This document shows positions 21,229 to 33,600 of a DNA stretch of 64,000 nucleotides, one piece after another. This DNA comes from Plantago elongata. Lineage: Eukaryota; Streptophyta; Magnoliopsida; Lamiales; Plantaginaceae. Both the position numbers and the translations under genes were made by a program. Every line of letters starts with the position of its first letter. Position 1 is the first letter of the stretch. The stretch covers positions 48,627 to 112,626 of the forward strand of contig JAYMSP010000031.1 in NCBI GenBank assembly GCA_036897095.1. The letters are read 5' to 3'. The notes under the pieces are model-generated. The model worked only from the letters and a program-made list of their open reading frames with translations. It had not been told where the DNA came from and searched no databases.

Positions 21229-23568
21229 ATGGCGACTCCACCATCTTTCACCCTCACCACTTTTCACTTCACCATCATCGTCTTGATAGCCTCTGTGTCA
21301 GCAACTCAAGTGAGTAGCACAAACAGTAACAGTAAAACCTTCATAATCCATGTCCAGCACCAAGCCAAACCCTCCATCTTCCCCACTCACACCCACTGGT
21401 ACGAATCCACCCTCAGATCCACCACCAAATCCTCATCTAGCCTAATCCACTCTTACGGAGCCGTATTCCATGGCTTCGCGGCAAAACTCACTGATACCGA
21501 AGCTGAAAAGCTCGAATTATCTCCCGGTGTAATCGCCGTCATTCCGGAGCAAGTGCGGCAGTTACACACAACACGTTCGCCTGAGTTTCTCGGATTGAAA
21601 ACCGGAGATGTCGCCGGATTACTCCAGGAGTCGGACTTCGGGTCGGATCTCGTCATCGGAGTTATCGACACCGGGATATGGCCGGAGCGAGAAAGCTTCA
21701 ATGATCGGAATCTAGGACCTGTTCCTGCTAAGTGGAAAGGGGAATGTACATCAACAAGCAATTTCCCCTCCAGTCTATGTAACCGTAAGTTAATCGGAGC
21801 TCGGTACTTCTCGAGCGGATACGAAGCATCGAACGGCAAAATGAACGAAACGACGGAGTTTCGTTCACCGAGAGACTCGGATGGTCACGGAACGCACACG
21901 GCTTCGATTGCAGCCGGAAGGTACGTTTTCCCTGCCTCGACGCTCGGCTATGCTCGCGGCGTGGCGGCTGGAATGGCACCGAAAGCTCGGCTTGCCGCTT
22001 ACAAAGTGTGCTGGAATGCCGGATGCTACGACTCTGACATTCTCGCGGCTTTCGATTCCGCCGTTTCCGACGGTGTCGACGTCATCTCGTTGAGTGTAGG
22101 TGGAGTTGTAGTTCCGTACTATCTCGATTCGATTGCGATTGCGTCGTTTGGAGCATTTGACGCTGGGATATTTGTTTCGGCCTCCGCGGGGAACGGCGGA
22201 CCCGGCGGATTGACGGTTACGAATGTTGCTCCTTGGATGACAACAGTAGGTGGAGGGAGTATGGATAGGGACTTTCCTGCTGATGTTAAATTGGGAAATG
22301 GAAGGATAATACCTGGTGTGAGTGTGTATGGTGGCCCTTCTCTCTCGCCGGATAAGCTTTACCCTCTAGTTTACGCGGGTAGTGACGGCTACTCGTCGTC
22401 TCTATGTTTGGAAGGCTCTTTAGATAGGAATTTGGTTAAGGGGAAAATAGTGTTGTGTGATAGAGGTATCAATTCGAGAGCTGCTAAGGGTGAGGTTGTG
22501 AAGAAAGCAGGTGGAATGGGAATGATTTTAGCGAACGGAGTTTTCGACGGGGAGGGTCTGGTGGCGGATTGCCACGTGTTGCCGGCGACGTCAGTTGGTG
22601 CAGTTGCTGGAGAAGAGATTAGGAAGTACATTACGAATTCGGCCAGGTCTCAGGCAATGGCCACTATAGTTTTTCATGGTACTCGGCTTCAAGTCTCGCC
22701 AGCACCGGTGGTGGCTTCATTTTCGGCTCGTGGGCCGAATCCTGAAACTCCGGAGATTCTGAAGCCGGATTTGATTGCTCCGGGGCTGAACATACTTGCT
22801 GCCTGGCCTGATAATGTTGGGCCTAGTGGTATTCCTTCGGATAAGCGCAAAACCGAGTTTAACATCTTGTCAGGCACGTCGATGGCTTGCCCACATGTTT
22901 CGGGTTTGGCTGCATTGTTGAAGGCAGCACATCCCCAGTGGGGGCCAGCTGCGATTAGGTCAGCTTTGATGACGACGGCTTATACGCTTGATAACAGTGG
23001 CGGGAAGATATTGGATGAAAATACAGGGAATTCGTCAACAGTGATGGATCATGGGGCGGGACATGTGAATCCGACCAAAGCTATGGATCCGGGGCTAGTT
23101 TACGACCTGAGCTCATATGATTACGTTGATTTCTTGTGTAATTCGAATTACAGCGTAAAAAACATTGAGCTAGTGACTAGGAAGGTAGCTGATTGTAGGG
23201 GCGCGAAGAGAGCTGGTCATATTGGGAATTTGAATTACCCGTCCTTAACTGCGGTTTTTCAACAATATGGCAAGCATAAGATGTCGACGCATTTCATAAG
23301 GACAGTGACAAATGTAGGCGATCCAAGTTCCGCGTACACAGTTGAAATCCGGGCGCCACGGGGCGCTGTGGTGACGGTTGAACCGAAGAGACTTGCGTTC
23401 AGGCGGGTTGGGCAGAAATTGAACTTTCTTGTTAGGGTGGAAGTGGAGGCTATGAAGCTGCTTTCACCAGGGAGCTCACATTTGAAGAGTGGGTCAATAG
23501 TGTGGTCTGATGGGAAACACACGGTTACAAGTCCTCTAGTTGTGACAATGCAGCAGCCTCTTTCATGA
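21229..23568 (+). CDS. SBT1.5: Subtilisin-like protease, SBT1.5 type
   Basis: Secreted serine protease of the plant subtilase family (S8), acting in the cell wall space. It is a single 779-residue exon, the usual length and the usual intronless form of many SBT1 genes. Order: a hydrophobic signal peptide (residues 10-26); the I9 propeptide (about 37-113); the catalytic domain with Asp147 (VIDTG), His220 (DGHGTHT), Asn322 (AGNGG) and Ser551 (GTSMACPH); a PA domain inserted at about 365-480; and a C-terminal fibronectin-III-like domain from about 670. The stretches GRIIPGVSVYGGP, CDRGINSRA and SARGPNPETPEILKPD match what I recall of Arabidopsis SBT1.5. The chosen ATG gives the signal peptide. 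All catalytic residues are intact, so it should be active. The exact substrate cannot be told from sequence. Confidence 0.95.
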   Translation: MATPPSFTLTTFHFTIIVLIASVSATQVSSTNSNSKTFIIHVQHQAKPSIFPTHTHWYESTLRSTTKSSSSLIHSYGAVFHGFAAKLTDTEAEKLELSPGVIAVIPEQVRQLHTTRSPEFLGLKTGDVAGLLQESDFGSDLVIGVIDTGIWPERESFNDRNLGPVPAKWKGECTSTSNFPSSLCNRKLIGARYFSSGYEASNGKMNETTEFRSPRDSDGHGTHTASIAAGRYVFPASTLGYARGVAAGMAPKARLAAYKVCWNAGCYDSDILAAFDSAVSDGVDVISLSVGGVVVPYYLDSIAIASFGAFDAGIFVSASAGNGGPGGLTVTNVAPWMTTVGGGSMDRDFPADVKLGNGRIIPGVSVYGGPSLSPDKLYPLVYAGSDGYSSSLCLEGSLDRNLVKGKIVLCDRGINSRAAKGEVVKKAGGMGMILANGVFDGEGLVADCHVLPATSVGAVAGEEIRKYITNSARSQAMATIVFHGTRLQVSPAPVVASFSARGPNPETPEILKPDLIAPGLNILAAWPDNVGPSGIPSDKRKTEFNILSGTSMACPHVSGLAALLKAAHPQWGPAAIRSALMTTAYTLDNSGGKILDENTGNSSTVMDHGAGHVNPTKAMDPGLVYDLSSYDYVDFLCNSNYSVKNIELVTRKVADCRGAKRAGHIGNLNYPSLTAVFQQYGKHKMSTHFIRTVTNVGDPSSAYTVEIRAPRGAVVTVEPKRLAFRRVGQKLNFLVRVEVEAMKLLSPGSSHLKSGSIVWSDGKHTVTSPLVVTMQQPLS

Positions 23569-24702
23569 TCATGAAAATGACTTCAACCTTTTGGCTGTGG
23601 ATTTGGGGCAAAAATATGGCTCCAAGAGTTGAGGAGTTAGATGACTCAAACAAGATGGTTCCAAATGGTTAAATTATGTCATGAAAGCTTTAGGGACTGG
23701 TTTATTTATGTTTCATGTTTTATGTGAATGAGATAATAACATCCATGTAAATGATCTCTGGAGTAGAGCAGAACAGAGCATTGATAATTTTAATCTGAAC
23801 CATGCAAGTTGAAACCATTTTGTGCCTAGCAGAACTACAGAAGACTAATTACATGGGTCTTAATTATGGCTTGGTGACACAAGTAACCTAAATTTTATTG
23901 AAAACTTCCAACTTACATTAGAATTTGAGAACAGTGCAAGTTTTCTATCAAATTCAGAGCAATACAAGATTTTACCAGAAGTAAACTCTCAGTAATAGAA
24001 ATTACTCCATGAACCTGACTTCCTTTTATTGGTTTGAGTGAGTCTTATTCTGCCATTCGTGGCCAGATTCTTCTTGATTTACATTTACTTCCCAAATGAT
24101 CTACTAACGATCCTCCAGGCTCAAATGATCTATTTAGTCGGTATTTTACAATCAGCTTTTCACTGGAGTAGCTTTCAAGCTATGCTCTGCACTCTGCAGA
24201 GTCGTCAATCTCATCGTTTAAGTAGTTGATATAATTTACATTTTATTTTTTTTAAAACGGCTAAAGATTGACTCGAACCCCGGCCTTATTATAATTAAAG
24301 ATAAATCGTCTTGTCAACTGAGACTGTTATAATTTACTAATGCTAACATCACATGAAAGCTTGTTTCACAACTCAAGTAGAATTTTCAAATTGCCTGATG
24401 AATTTACATTGAATTTGCCTGTGCATAAAGATCTCATATTGGATAGATGTCTGTAAGATAACACTGTTTGAGTTTGTTTATTAATTGAATTTGTGTGGTG
24501 ATACCAAAATGAACTGATGAAAATGAAACCAGCTAAAGAATGAATTTGAGTAGAGAAGACTGGTGAAATGGTATTTGAAGTGCGACAGAAAATTTAACCA
24601 ACATATATCGGTAGCTGAGGTTACAAATTACCCCCACAGTTGAAGCTGCTATTTGTCTAGTACAATAAAGCATGTTCTTAACAACCAATTTAGTCAGCAG
24701 CA
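23569..24702. other. Intergenic region between convergent subtilase and tubulin genes
   Basis: Contains both 3' untranslated regions and one tRNA-like repeat (separate entry). No gene recognised. Confidence 0.45.
24252..24326 (-). repeat. tRNA-like (SINE-type) repeat
   Basis: Minus-strand order: CAGTCTCAGTTGACAAGACG (A-box-like), a spacer, GGGGTTCGAGTCAATC (B-box-like), then TTTAGCCGTTTTAAA. This tail is shared with the copies at 53645-53808. Confidence 0.5.
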
Positions 24703-26608
24703 TCAATCTTGATATTCCTCTTCTTCATCCTCATACTCTAGATCCTCATCTGCTGTAGCATCCTGGTACTGCTGATACTCAGACACCAAGTCATTCATGT
24801 TACTCTCAGCCTCTGTGAACTCCATCTCATCCATTCCTTCACCAGTATACCAGTGCAAGAAAGCTTTTCTCCTGAACATAGCAGTGAACTGCTCACTCAC
24901 CCTCCTAAACATCTCCTGAATGGAAGTCGAGTTTCCAATGAAAGTTGAAGCCATCTTGAGACCAGTTGGGGGAATGTCACAAACAGTGGACTTGACATTA
25001 TTGGGAATCCATTCAACAAAGTAGGAGGAGTTCTTGTTTTGAACATTTAACATCTGTTCATCAACTTCTTTAGTGCTCATTTTTCCACGGAACATGGCTG
25101 AGGCAGTCAGGTAACGGCCGTGACGAGGATCAGCAGCACACATCATGTTCTTAGCATCCCACATTTGTTGAGTGAGCTCTGGAACGGTCAGAGCACGGTA
25201 CTGTTGTGAACCGCGTGAGGTAAGAGGCGCAAATCCAACCATAAAGAAGTGGAGACGAGGGAAGGGGATGAGGTTCACAGCAAGTTTGCGTAGATCGGAG
25301 TTGAGTTGACCGGGGAAACGGAGACAGCATGTGACACCAGACATTGTTGCAGAGATCAAGTGGTTCAAGTCCCCAACTGTTCAATTAACACAGCAAAGTA
25401 ATGTTATTAATTGTAGATGAGCTTAGTAATTCATGATAATGGAAGATGATGTAACGAAATTAACACTTACAGCTAGGAGTTGTGAGCTTAAGTGTCCTGA
25501 AGCAGATGTCGTAAAGTGCTTCGTTATCAAGAACCATACACTCATCTGCATTCTCAACAAGCTGGTGAACAGATAAAGTGGCATTGTAAGGCTCCACAAC
25601 GGTATCAGATACCTTTGGTGACGGGAAGACAGAGAATGTAAGCATCATTCGATCAGGGTATTCCTCCCTTATCTTTGATATCAGCAGGGTACCCATACCA
25701 GACCCCGTTCCTCCTCCCAAAGAATGACAGACTTGGAACCCTTCATTTCGATAACAGCAAGTCAGCCAGCATAACAAGTAACAAGCACAAGATACACCAG
25801 CTATGAATAGTTATGTATAAAGCCAAAGCAGAACATGTATATATACTCATGAGCAAATAATCGCATATTCATCTTACTTTATAGTCTAAGGGTAAGGGAG
25901 AACACACATGCCTATTCATAAACTATCTCTATTCTAAGATGTATACAGAGTATGAGCTCATTTGCAACATCGTAGTAACTAGACAAATTGATATTCCAAC
26001 ACAGATAACAGATCATACACAAACAATACAATAGCGTTGATTGAAAGAACCTAGAGAAACCACAACAGGGACACTTAATTAACACAAACAACACAATTAT
26101 TAGAGACAATTTCCTAGACAAAGTATCAAACACATACAGGCCAAAACTCAATCAACCAAACAAACCATACAAAATTCATATCTCATCAAAGCTTTAAATC
26201 AAATAACAATATACCTTGCAAACAATCGCAATTCTCAGCCTCCTTCCTAACAACATCGAGAACTGAATCAATCAACTCAGCTCCCTCCGTATAATGCCCT
26301 TTCGCCCAATTATTTCCAGCACCAGATTGACCGAACACGAAGTTATCCGGCCGGAAAATCTGCCCGTACGTCCCTGACCTAACGCTGTCCATGGTACCCG
26401 GCTCTAGATCCATCAATACAGCCCTCGGAACAAACCGTCCGCAACTGGCTTCGTTGTAGTAGACATTAACCCTCTCCAATTGCAGATCTGAGTCTCCATT
26501 GTACCTTCCGGTTGTGTCAATGCCGTGTTCGGCACAAACGACCTCCCAGAACTTGGCACCAATCTGGTTACCGCATTGACCTCCCTGAATGTGAAGAATC
26601 TCACGCAT
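24703..26608 (-). CDS. TUBB: Beta-tubulin
   Basis: Beta subunit of the microtubule heterodimer; binds and hydrolyses GTP. Three exons on the minus strand, 26608-26215, 25740-25471 and 25376-24703, join in phase to 445 residues, the typical plant length. The two introns sit where plant beta-tubulin genes usually have them: after CDCLQ, and inside the Phe codon of TTPSFGDLNH. The protein opens MREI, the autoregulation tetrapeptide of beta-tubulins. The GTP-binding loop GGGTGSGMG is in exon 2. The tail is strongly acidic and ends in EEEEYQD. Which TUB isoform this is cannot be decided here; the family call is certain. Confidence 0.97.
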
Positions 26609-26717
26609 TTTTGGTTTGTTTTCTGGATTTCCTTTTGGTTTCGGGTTGAGAAAAGGAAAGGAAATGCAGAAAAGATGAGGAGCAAAAAGGGTTTTGCGAA
26701 GAGGAGAGGAGAGAGAG

Positions 26718-26725
26718 GTATATAT
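26718..26725 (-). promoter_or_regulatory. Possible TATA box of the beta-tubulin gene
   Basis: A TATATA-type box on the minus strand about 110 bases before the start codon, followed by a CT-rich leader. Confidence 0.35.
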
Positions 26726-26729
26726 GGAA

Positions 26730-29700
26730 GAGAGAGGGGAAATGAACGGAGTGGGAATTGTTTTATTTGTTTGATTTTCAACGGCTTTCAGATAGTTTGA
26801 ATTTTGAATTTTGAAAAGTTTGGGCTGGAATTGGTGGTGGACAGGCTGGAGTTTTCGAGGTTTCTTTTATTTCAAACGATTGGATGAAATCCAACGGCTA
26901 CGTTTTCTTTGTTTAATCTTTACCCGGATTACAGACTTTTGTTACTGCATCTGTATCTTGGTATCTATCTGCATAATACGGATTAACATCATATGTGTAC
27001 TTTCTACATAGTAGAGAACAACTTGCGTGGTTCGAAAATAGTTTTATAGCTTTACGTTTATTTTACAGGATAATGAGATAAAAAGATTGAAATATTTGAA
27101 GACTAATTGAAAACAATTTAAATTGTCATGTTTGTGTAAAAAGTACAATTTAAATTTATTTTTCTTAATTTAAATTGATTCTCAAAGTTAAGTGTCAGTG
27201 TATCATTCAAATAAGGGAATTGAGAGAATGTTAACCACGGAGCATTTTGTTAATTTGTAGTTCTACCTTTATTTAATTAACTAAATTAACACAACTAATC
27301 ATCACCATAATTCACTAAAAAAAAATTATCTTCTAAATCGATATTTAATTGAGTGCAATAATTTAATTTATAAAAAAAAAAAACTTCATAGTTGAATTAT
27401 TTGGTCTACATTAAAAAGTCATTTGGAAGGTTAGTTTTCTATCACAAACTTTGTTTGAAAATTTACTTTATTCTTGAATTATACATTTTTTATCGATCTC
27501 TTACATCCCTTTGATGGATAAATTAATGATTAATAAAGATTGACTCATAATTTTGAATGAAAAATAAATAATAGTTTAAGAAATATTGGCCAGTATGTAA
27601 TTTATGTGTAAATGTATTTTTTTATTTAGTGTTGAGTAGATTCATTTTTTAAATATTGCATAAAGTTCTATGTGATTGAGTGAATAGTTGTATATTATAT
27701 GTATTTGATTATGATTTTGTTAATAATTACTAAGTACTTAATTGGAATTTTAATGTGTTATTAATTGTTAATCAGTTGTGAAAATTATCAAATATTTACA
27801 TTGAACGGCATTGCACCCATCAATTTATAATGCTAAATTGACATTCTAAATTGCACCCATCAATTTATAAGTAGGATTTAATGAGAATTCAATACTGTAA
27901 AATATTACGATATAAAGAGGCTTGTTTTGTTTTGTAGAAGAATGATTTAACTGTTTAAGTAATCTAAAAATAAGAATAACACAATAAAAGATTAGATTGC
28001 TTTGTAGTTATCAAAATGAACTATGTACATATCAATCCCTTTAAGGAAATAAAATAGATAAAGTGAGTTGATAAATTTATAAACAATCATTCTACCATAA
28101 TTTAGCTTCCATCTTTTATTTTCAAACGTTTTAATTTCAGTTATTTATCGATTTCATTAAAATGTATATCCCGATTTATTCAATTTCTCTACGACTCGGC
28201 CACTTTATTAAATTTGTTTTTTTACTTTATTACCATCTCTTCTATCTTATTTAATTTTCATTTTAAACTCGTGTATGGTCCCGTCGGTAATTAAAACAAG
28301 GACGTATGAAGTATGATTGTTTAATGTAGGGTAATATTACTAAAAATGAAAATGAGAAGATTCAAGTGGGATTACAATGACAAGAAAGTACGATACAAGG
28401 TTGTTTGACATGAGACTAGTTTTATAGGGTTGTTGTAGGGTAGTTTTTTTTTTAAATTCTTTTCTTTAGACTCTGTCCTATTCAACTGAAAACTCATTCA
28501 GTTCAGTTTAATTCAGTTTAATTGAATTCTACATATTTATAATTTATATATTACTTACTTCTGTTCTATTCAGTTCCATTCAATTTGGTTCAGTAAATTT
28601 CAATTGAATAAAATATAGCCCAATATATAACTTGGATAGAACTTCTATAGTATTGGCTTAAATTGAGTTTTGCTCTCACTTTTTCCCTCTACAAAATAAT
28701 TACTCTCGTTTGACATTTTTATTTATGCTATCAGCCTTAAATTTAAAAAACCATTTTACCTTAAAATTTTCACAATACATACTTCTCTCTTATTGCACAA
28801 ATCATCCATGGCTTCACTTATCAATATCATATTATACTAACTCATGATGCACAAAAGGTAATATAATTATCGTGCAATGATGCTAGAAACTCAACTTTTA
28901 CTTGATTTTTAATTCCGAAATTACATAATTCCTGATTATATTACATTTTCAATTTATATGTTTAGATACAAACGTCCAGATTAGTAACATTTAAGTAATA
29001 AAGCAAGGATCTTTTGTTCCAGTGTGAGGTGATGGGATGGAGTCCCAGATTTTATTCAAGTGGAATATTTTATACGTGAAAGGGAAGTATTATGTTAGCT
29101 TATCTATCGTTAATTGTATGTGTGAACATGTGATGTTATATTAGATTTAACAAAATTTAAACATTTAATTACATATACTTTCGTCCATGGTTTACAAATG
29201 CATTCGGCACAAGGCAAGAAACAAGCGTGGGAGTTCACGTTTTCATAATTTATGGTAAAATCAAGAATACCACAAGTTTTGATATAGCTCTGCACATTGT
29301 AGCTCCCCCCATTTCCAATAGTTTATTTACGTCAAAATGAAATTTGATTTAACATTTTTGTGAAGTTCATAAAATGAATAGTTAACGAACATAACTCTTA
29401 ATTTGGTGTCCATTGCCTAATGGACAGGTTGCTCCCTGCCAACTGCTAGGAACCTTCAGTGGGAATCATGAATCTTTTCTCCTCCGTTAGTCCTTTGACA
29501 CAACAACAGTTGTAGTCGAGGTTCATTAATTCGAAGAAGTGTCCGTGGAGTGTTCACATTGTCTCTAATTTGTCTAGGAGAGTTGGGTAATACCACGATT
29601 TCCAAAGAATCTTGATCATAATTGTGTTCTTCCATGGATTTTCCATGAGCTGTTGTAATTCCTCACTGATTTCTATTTACTTAAAAGGGATTTATGAGGT

Positions 29701-30500
29701 TGGTCCGTGACCGTCATCATTACTCGTTCAACAGAGTTTTTTTTATCATCCACACGGACATCCCTGGGTTTTGGTATGATCATAGCCATACTTGCATAGG
29801 TCGCCGGCGATTGATTTTGGTTATCAAAATTTGTAATTTGTGCAGTGTCCATGTCAAGGTCATTATCCACGTCATCGATCCCTCGATCGCGTGGGGTCTC
29901 TTACACGTACGTGCTTCGTCAGTCATAACATTCAGGGGGCAGAGGAAGGTAGGTAAGTAGGGGCAGTAGGCTGGAAAGTAGTTTCCGGCGACGGGGCATC
30001 TTAGAGTTTCAGACCTGAGGCGAGAGCGAATTTTTTTGTATTTAGATAAATTTCAATTGTTTCCAACCATAATTTTCTCCATTTCGATCGACTTTTACTT
30101 GCTTAATATAACATATTAATAACAATTGGTTTATGTATAATTTACCAACCGTTCAAATATCAGTTACGTGTAATTAATTATTATTTTTTGAGAATAGCTG
30201 GAATTAAAATAGTGTAATATATAGAATAATATTTTTTATAAAATAAATTAATTTCTTAATAAATGACTTTCTAACTTGTTGAATTCCAACGATCGTGTTC
30301 ACCACGATTGTAACTTTATAACCTGTGGTAGTAAATATTTTTCATTTAACATTTGTTAGATAAAAAGCTGAAAATTTGAGGTTATACCAAGGAAGGCGAT
30401 CTTTTACCTTTTATTTTATGCGATTGCCAACCACCAACCGGAAGGAAGTTCTGCATCCTTCTCACCAGACCGGACCAGGACGATAAAAAAATAAAAACAC
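26730..30500. other. Long AT-rich intergenic region
   Basis: About 3.8 kb between divergently transcribed tubulin and enolase genes. Directly repeated TTGCACCCATCAATTTATAA occurs near 27810 and 27855. 28480-28620 is made of CAGTTTAATTCAG-like words related to those at 20795-20905. 29400-30000 is less AT-rich but has stops in every frame and I recognise no protein. Confidence 0.4.
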
Positions 30501-30602
30501 CCGCACGTTTTGTCGATCAACTCTCACAGTCCAACTCCATCATCCACAATTCGAATCTGAGCTAATAACTTGCAGAGAAAGAAACGAAATCAAATCTCAG
30601 AA

Positions 30603-33600
30603 ATGTCAGTGCAAGAGTATCTCGACAAGCACCTGCTCTCTCGTAAAATCGAAGATGCCGTTAATGCCGCCGTTAGGGCAAAGACGCCCGATCCCGTTCT
30701 GTTCATCTCCAATCACATGAAGAAATCCGTTCCCTCGGTCATTACCAAGGTTAAGGCCAGGCAGATTTTGGATAGTCAAGGAATTCCAACCGTTGAAGTT
30801 GATTTGCACACCAATAAAGGCGTTTTCCGTGCTTCTGCACCCAGTGGTGGTTCTTCCAGGATGTAATCGAGCTCTCTCTCTACTTTACTCAGCTATATAT
30901 ATATTTTTTCAATTTATCCTTCGTCTATTGTTCTCACATGCGTTTCTAATGTATTGATGCAATTTTATGAACGCAAACTAGATTCGGAGGTAGTGTAGAT
31001 TAGTCAGGTTGAGAATTTGGAGGCCTTGGGGATTTTTAGTTATGTTTATAGTCTGGGAGACTAGACGCCTGAGCTTCACAAATGCCATAACCTATATATT
31101 TATCCTTTTAGCTTAATAGCTTCATAGTTGAGCGCAGGGTTGGTGAAGAAATGATGTTTTAGCTGTGGGAATCCTTTTAGTACCAAGCTATTGAAGCAGA
31201 AACGATGGTTTAGCTGGAGAGGGCTTTAGATTCAGTTAGTAATGCTCATAGTATTAGTAATGTGATAAATAGAACTACTAGAATAGCTAATGTTCGTGTT
31301 TCTCTATCTTGGTTGGAAAATTTTGAGCTCTTGACTATGTGTTCTGGTCCTTCTGGACTATGGAGAGGTTTTAGTCTAGTTGAAATAGTTGCATATTGGT
31401 GGAAAAAATGTAGAGATTGTTTTTACAATGGAATTTTTGAGTATAGATTGAGTATGTTTACTGCAATGTGTGGATAGGTGTCCTTGAGATACTGGATTTG
31501 CTCATGTCGTGTTTCTCTATCTTGGATGAATAATTTTGAACTCTCAAGTGTGTATTCTGGAGAGGTCTTAGTCTACTTGAAATGTTGGTGGAAAAATGTG
31601 GAGGTTGTTCTAACTTCTAACAATGAATTTCGTGAGTATGGACTGAGTGTGTTTACTGGTATGTGTGAATAGGTATCCTTGAGATACTAGATGAAATTGC
31701 CAAGGGCTTTGCAGCTGAGGAGTCTGTTATGGACATTCAATAGAAAGCACATGGATATTCAAGCAAATGGGATTTAGGAATATTGTATTACCATTCAAAT
31801 GTTCTCATGTGTTTTAATTAGCATAGTTCAGGAATAGCGCACTGGTCTTCTTACTAGTTCAATTTTTAAAACGCATCATTGCACTTGCGCTTTCTTCCAT
31901 CCTTTCTTTTTGGTAGTCCTTGTGGGAAGTTTTACCAGTTTCAGTTCTTATATCATTGTTGAAATATATAAATCTGGCCTTAATGATACTCTGAAAAGTT
32001 TTCTCTAGGCATGAATAGTTTAACCTATTTCATGCTTGTGTATTATTCTGTGCTATCTAGATTCTCTTTTTGTCCTAGATTGTTGAGATAACTTTAATCT
32101 TTCTCAGTCTTGCTTATTGTGCATGTACGCAGGTATGAAGCTATTGAATTGAGAGATGGAGATAAGGGAACCTATCTTGGAAATGGTGTGACTAGAGCTG
32201 TTAAAAATATCAATGAAAAAATTTCTGAAGCTTTAATTGGCATGGATCCTACCCTGCAAGTTCAAATTGATCAAGCCATGATAGACTTGGATAAGACAGA
32301 AAAGAAGGTAGCTTTTTTTCAGTGATACTCCGTCCTATTCAATATGAATGATTTTTTAGCTTGTTCCACGAAAGTTACAAGGGAAATTTGTTCCCCAAAT
32401 CACTCGTTATTAATGCATTGATTAAAAAAATAAATGTAAAAATGGACATCTTTGGCGGATCGTTACCTTGTATAGTTAAACTGAGAGATGAGAGTGTATA
32501 TGAGTAGTAAATTTGGGGCCCATTATAAGTGGTAAAAATGAGATTAAATGTGGTAATATATGCTGAAAGGAATCCTCCTCTGCATTCCGATCCTGAACAT
32601 TTATTGTATTCCATCAATTTAAACCTGGAATATACTGTATTCATTAACTTTTATGATTACTATGTCTCAGGGTGATCTGGGGGCAAATGCAATTTTAGCC
32701 GTATCAATGGCTGCTTGCAGAGCCGGGGCAGCTGAAAAGGAGGTACACAGAGACGGGATTTTCCTCTCTTACTACAGTTGCTGAAACCGCTTTCTTATTT
32801 TCGTTGATTGTTTTATATGCAGGTTTCACTCTACAGACATATTGCTGATCTTGCTGGCAATACGACCTATAATCTTCCTGTTCCTGCGTTCACTGTCATA
32901 AGTGGCGGAAAGCATGCAGGGAACAATCTAGCTATTCAGGTAGGTCTTAACTTCTCTCCTAGCTTGTGTGGACATGAGTTTTTTTCTGTTGCATACTGAA
33001 CTAACAAATGAACTAGTTATCAGGAAATAATGATTCTTCCAGTTGGGGCAACAAAATTTGAAGAAGCATTGCAAATGGGATCTGAGACATATCATCATTT
33101 AAAGGTTAGGGATCCAAGTATAAAAGTATTCTGTTTCTATGAATTTGAAGTATGTCTTACATTTAAGTTCTTATATCTACCTTCCTTTATACAAAATAAA
33201 ATCCTGGAAAATACCTTTTGGCCGTTGGCCTCCTTCAGTATCTTAATATTGATTCTTATTACGCTTGTAGAGCCCTTTGTTAATAGTGTATGCCTTTACG
33301 AACTGCAACCTTGCAAATTATACCTCATCTTTCATTTGAATTTGGCTCCTCGGAAGTGCTCGCCATGATATATGTAAAGAAGTATCTGGATGTTGTTCCA
33401 AGAAGTTCTCTGTCTTCTTAAATGAAGAATATGATTGTAATAGTAATGTTCATTTTTGAAATTGGTCGTGTGTCCGTTTTCTTCTTCTGGCTGGATAGCA
33501 TCTCTGTTTCTTGCACCCATATTCATTCCGGATTTTCTTAGGCTGTTATTTCAGAAAAAGTTGGCCCACATGGATGTAATGTTGGGGACGATGGTGGTTT

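Noticed and set aside
30570-30602. In-frame upstream ATG of the enolase gene
   Set aside because: It adds a basic 11-residue segment not seen in the family; [10 protein letters not shown] is the usual ENO3 start.
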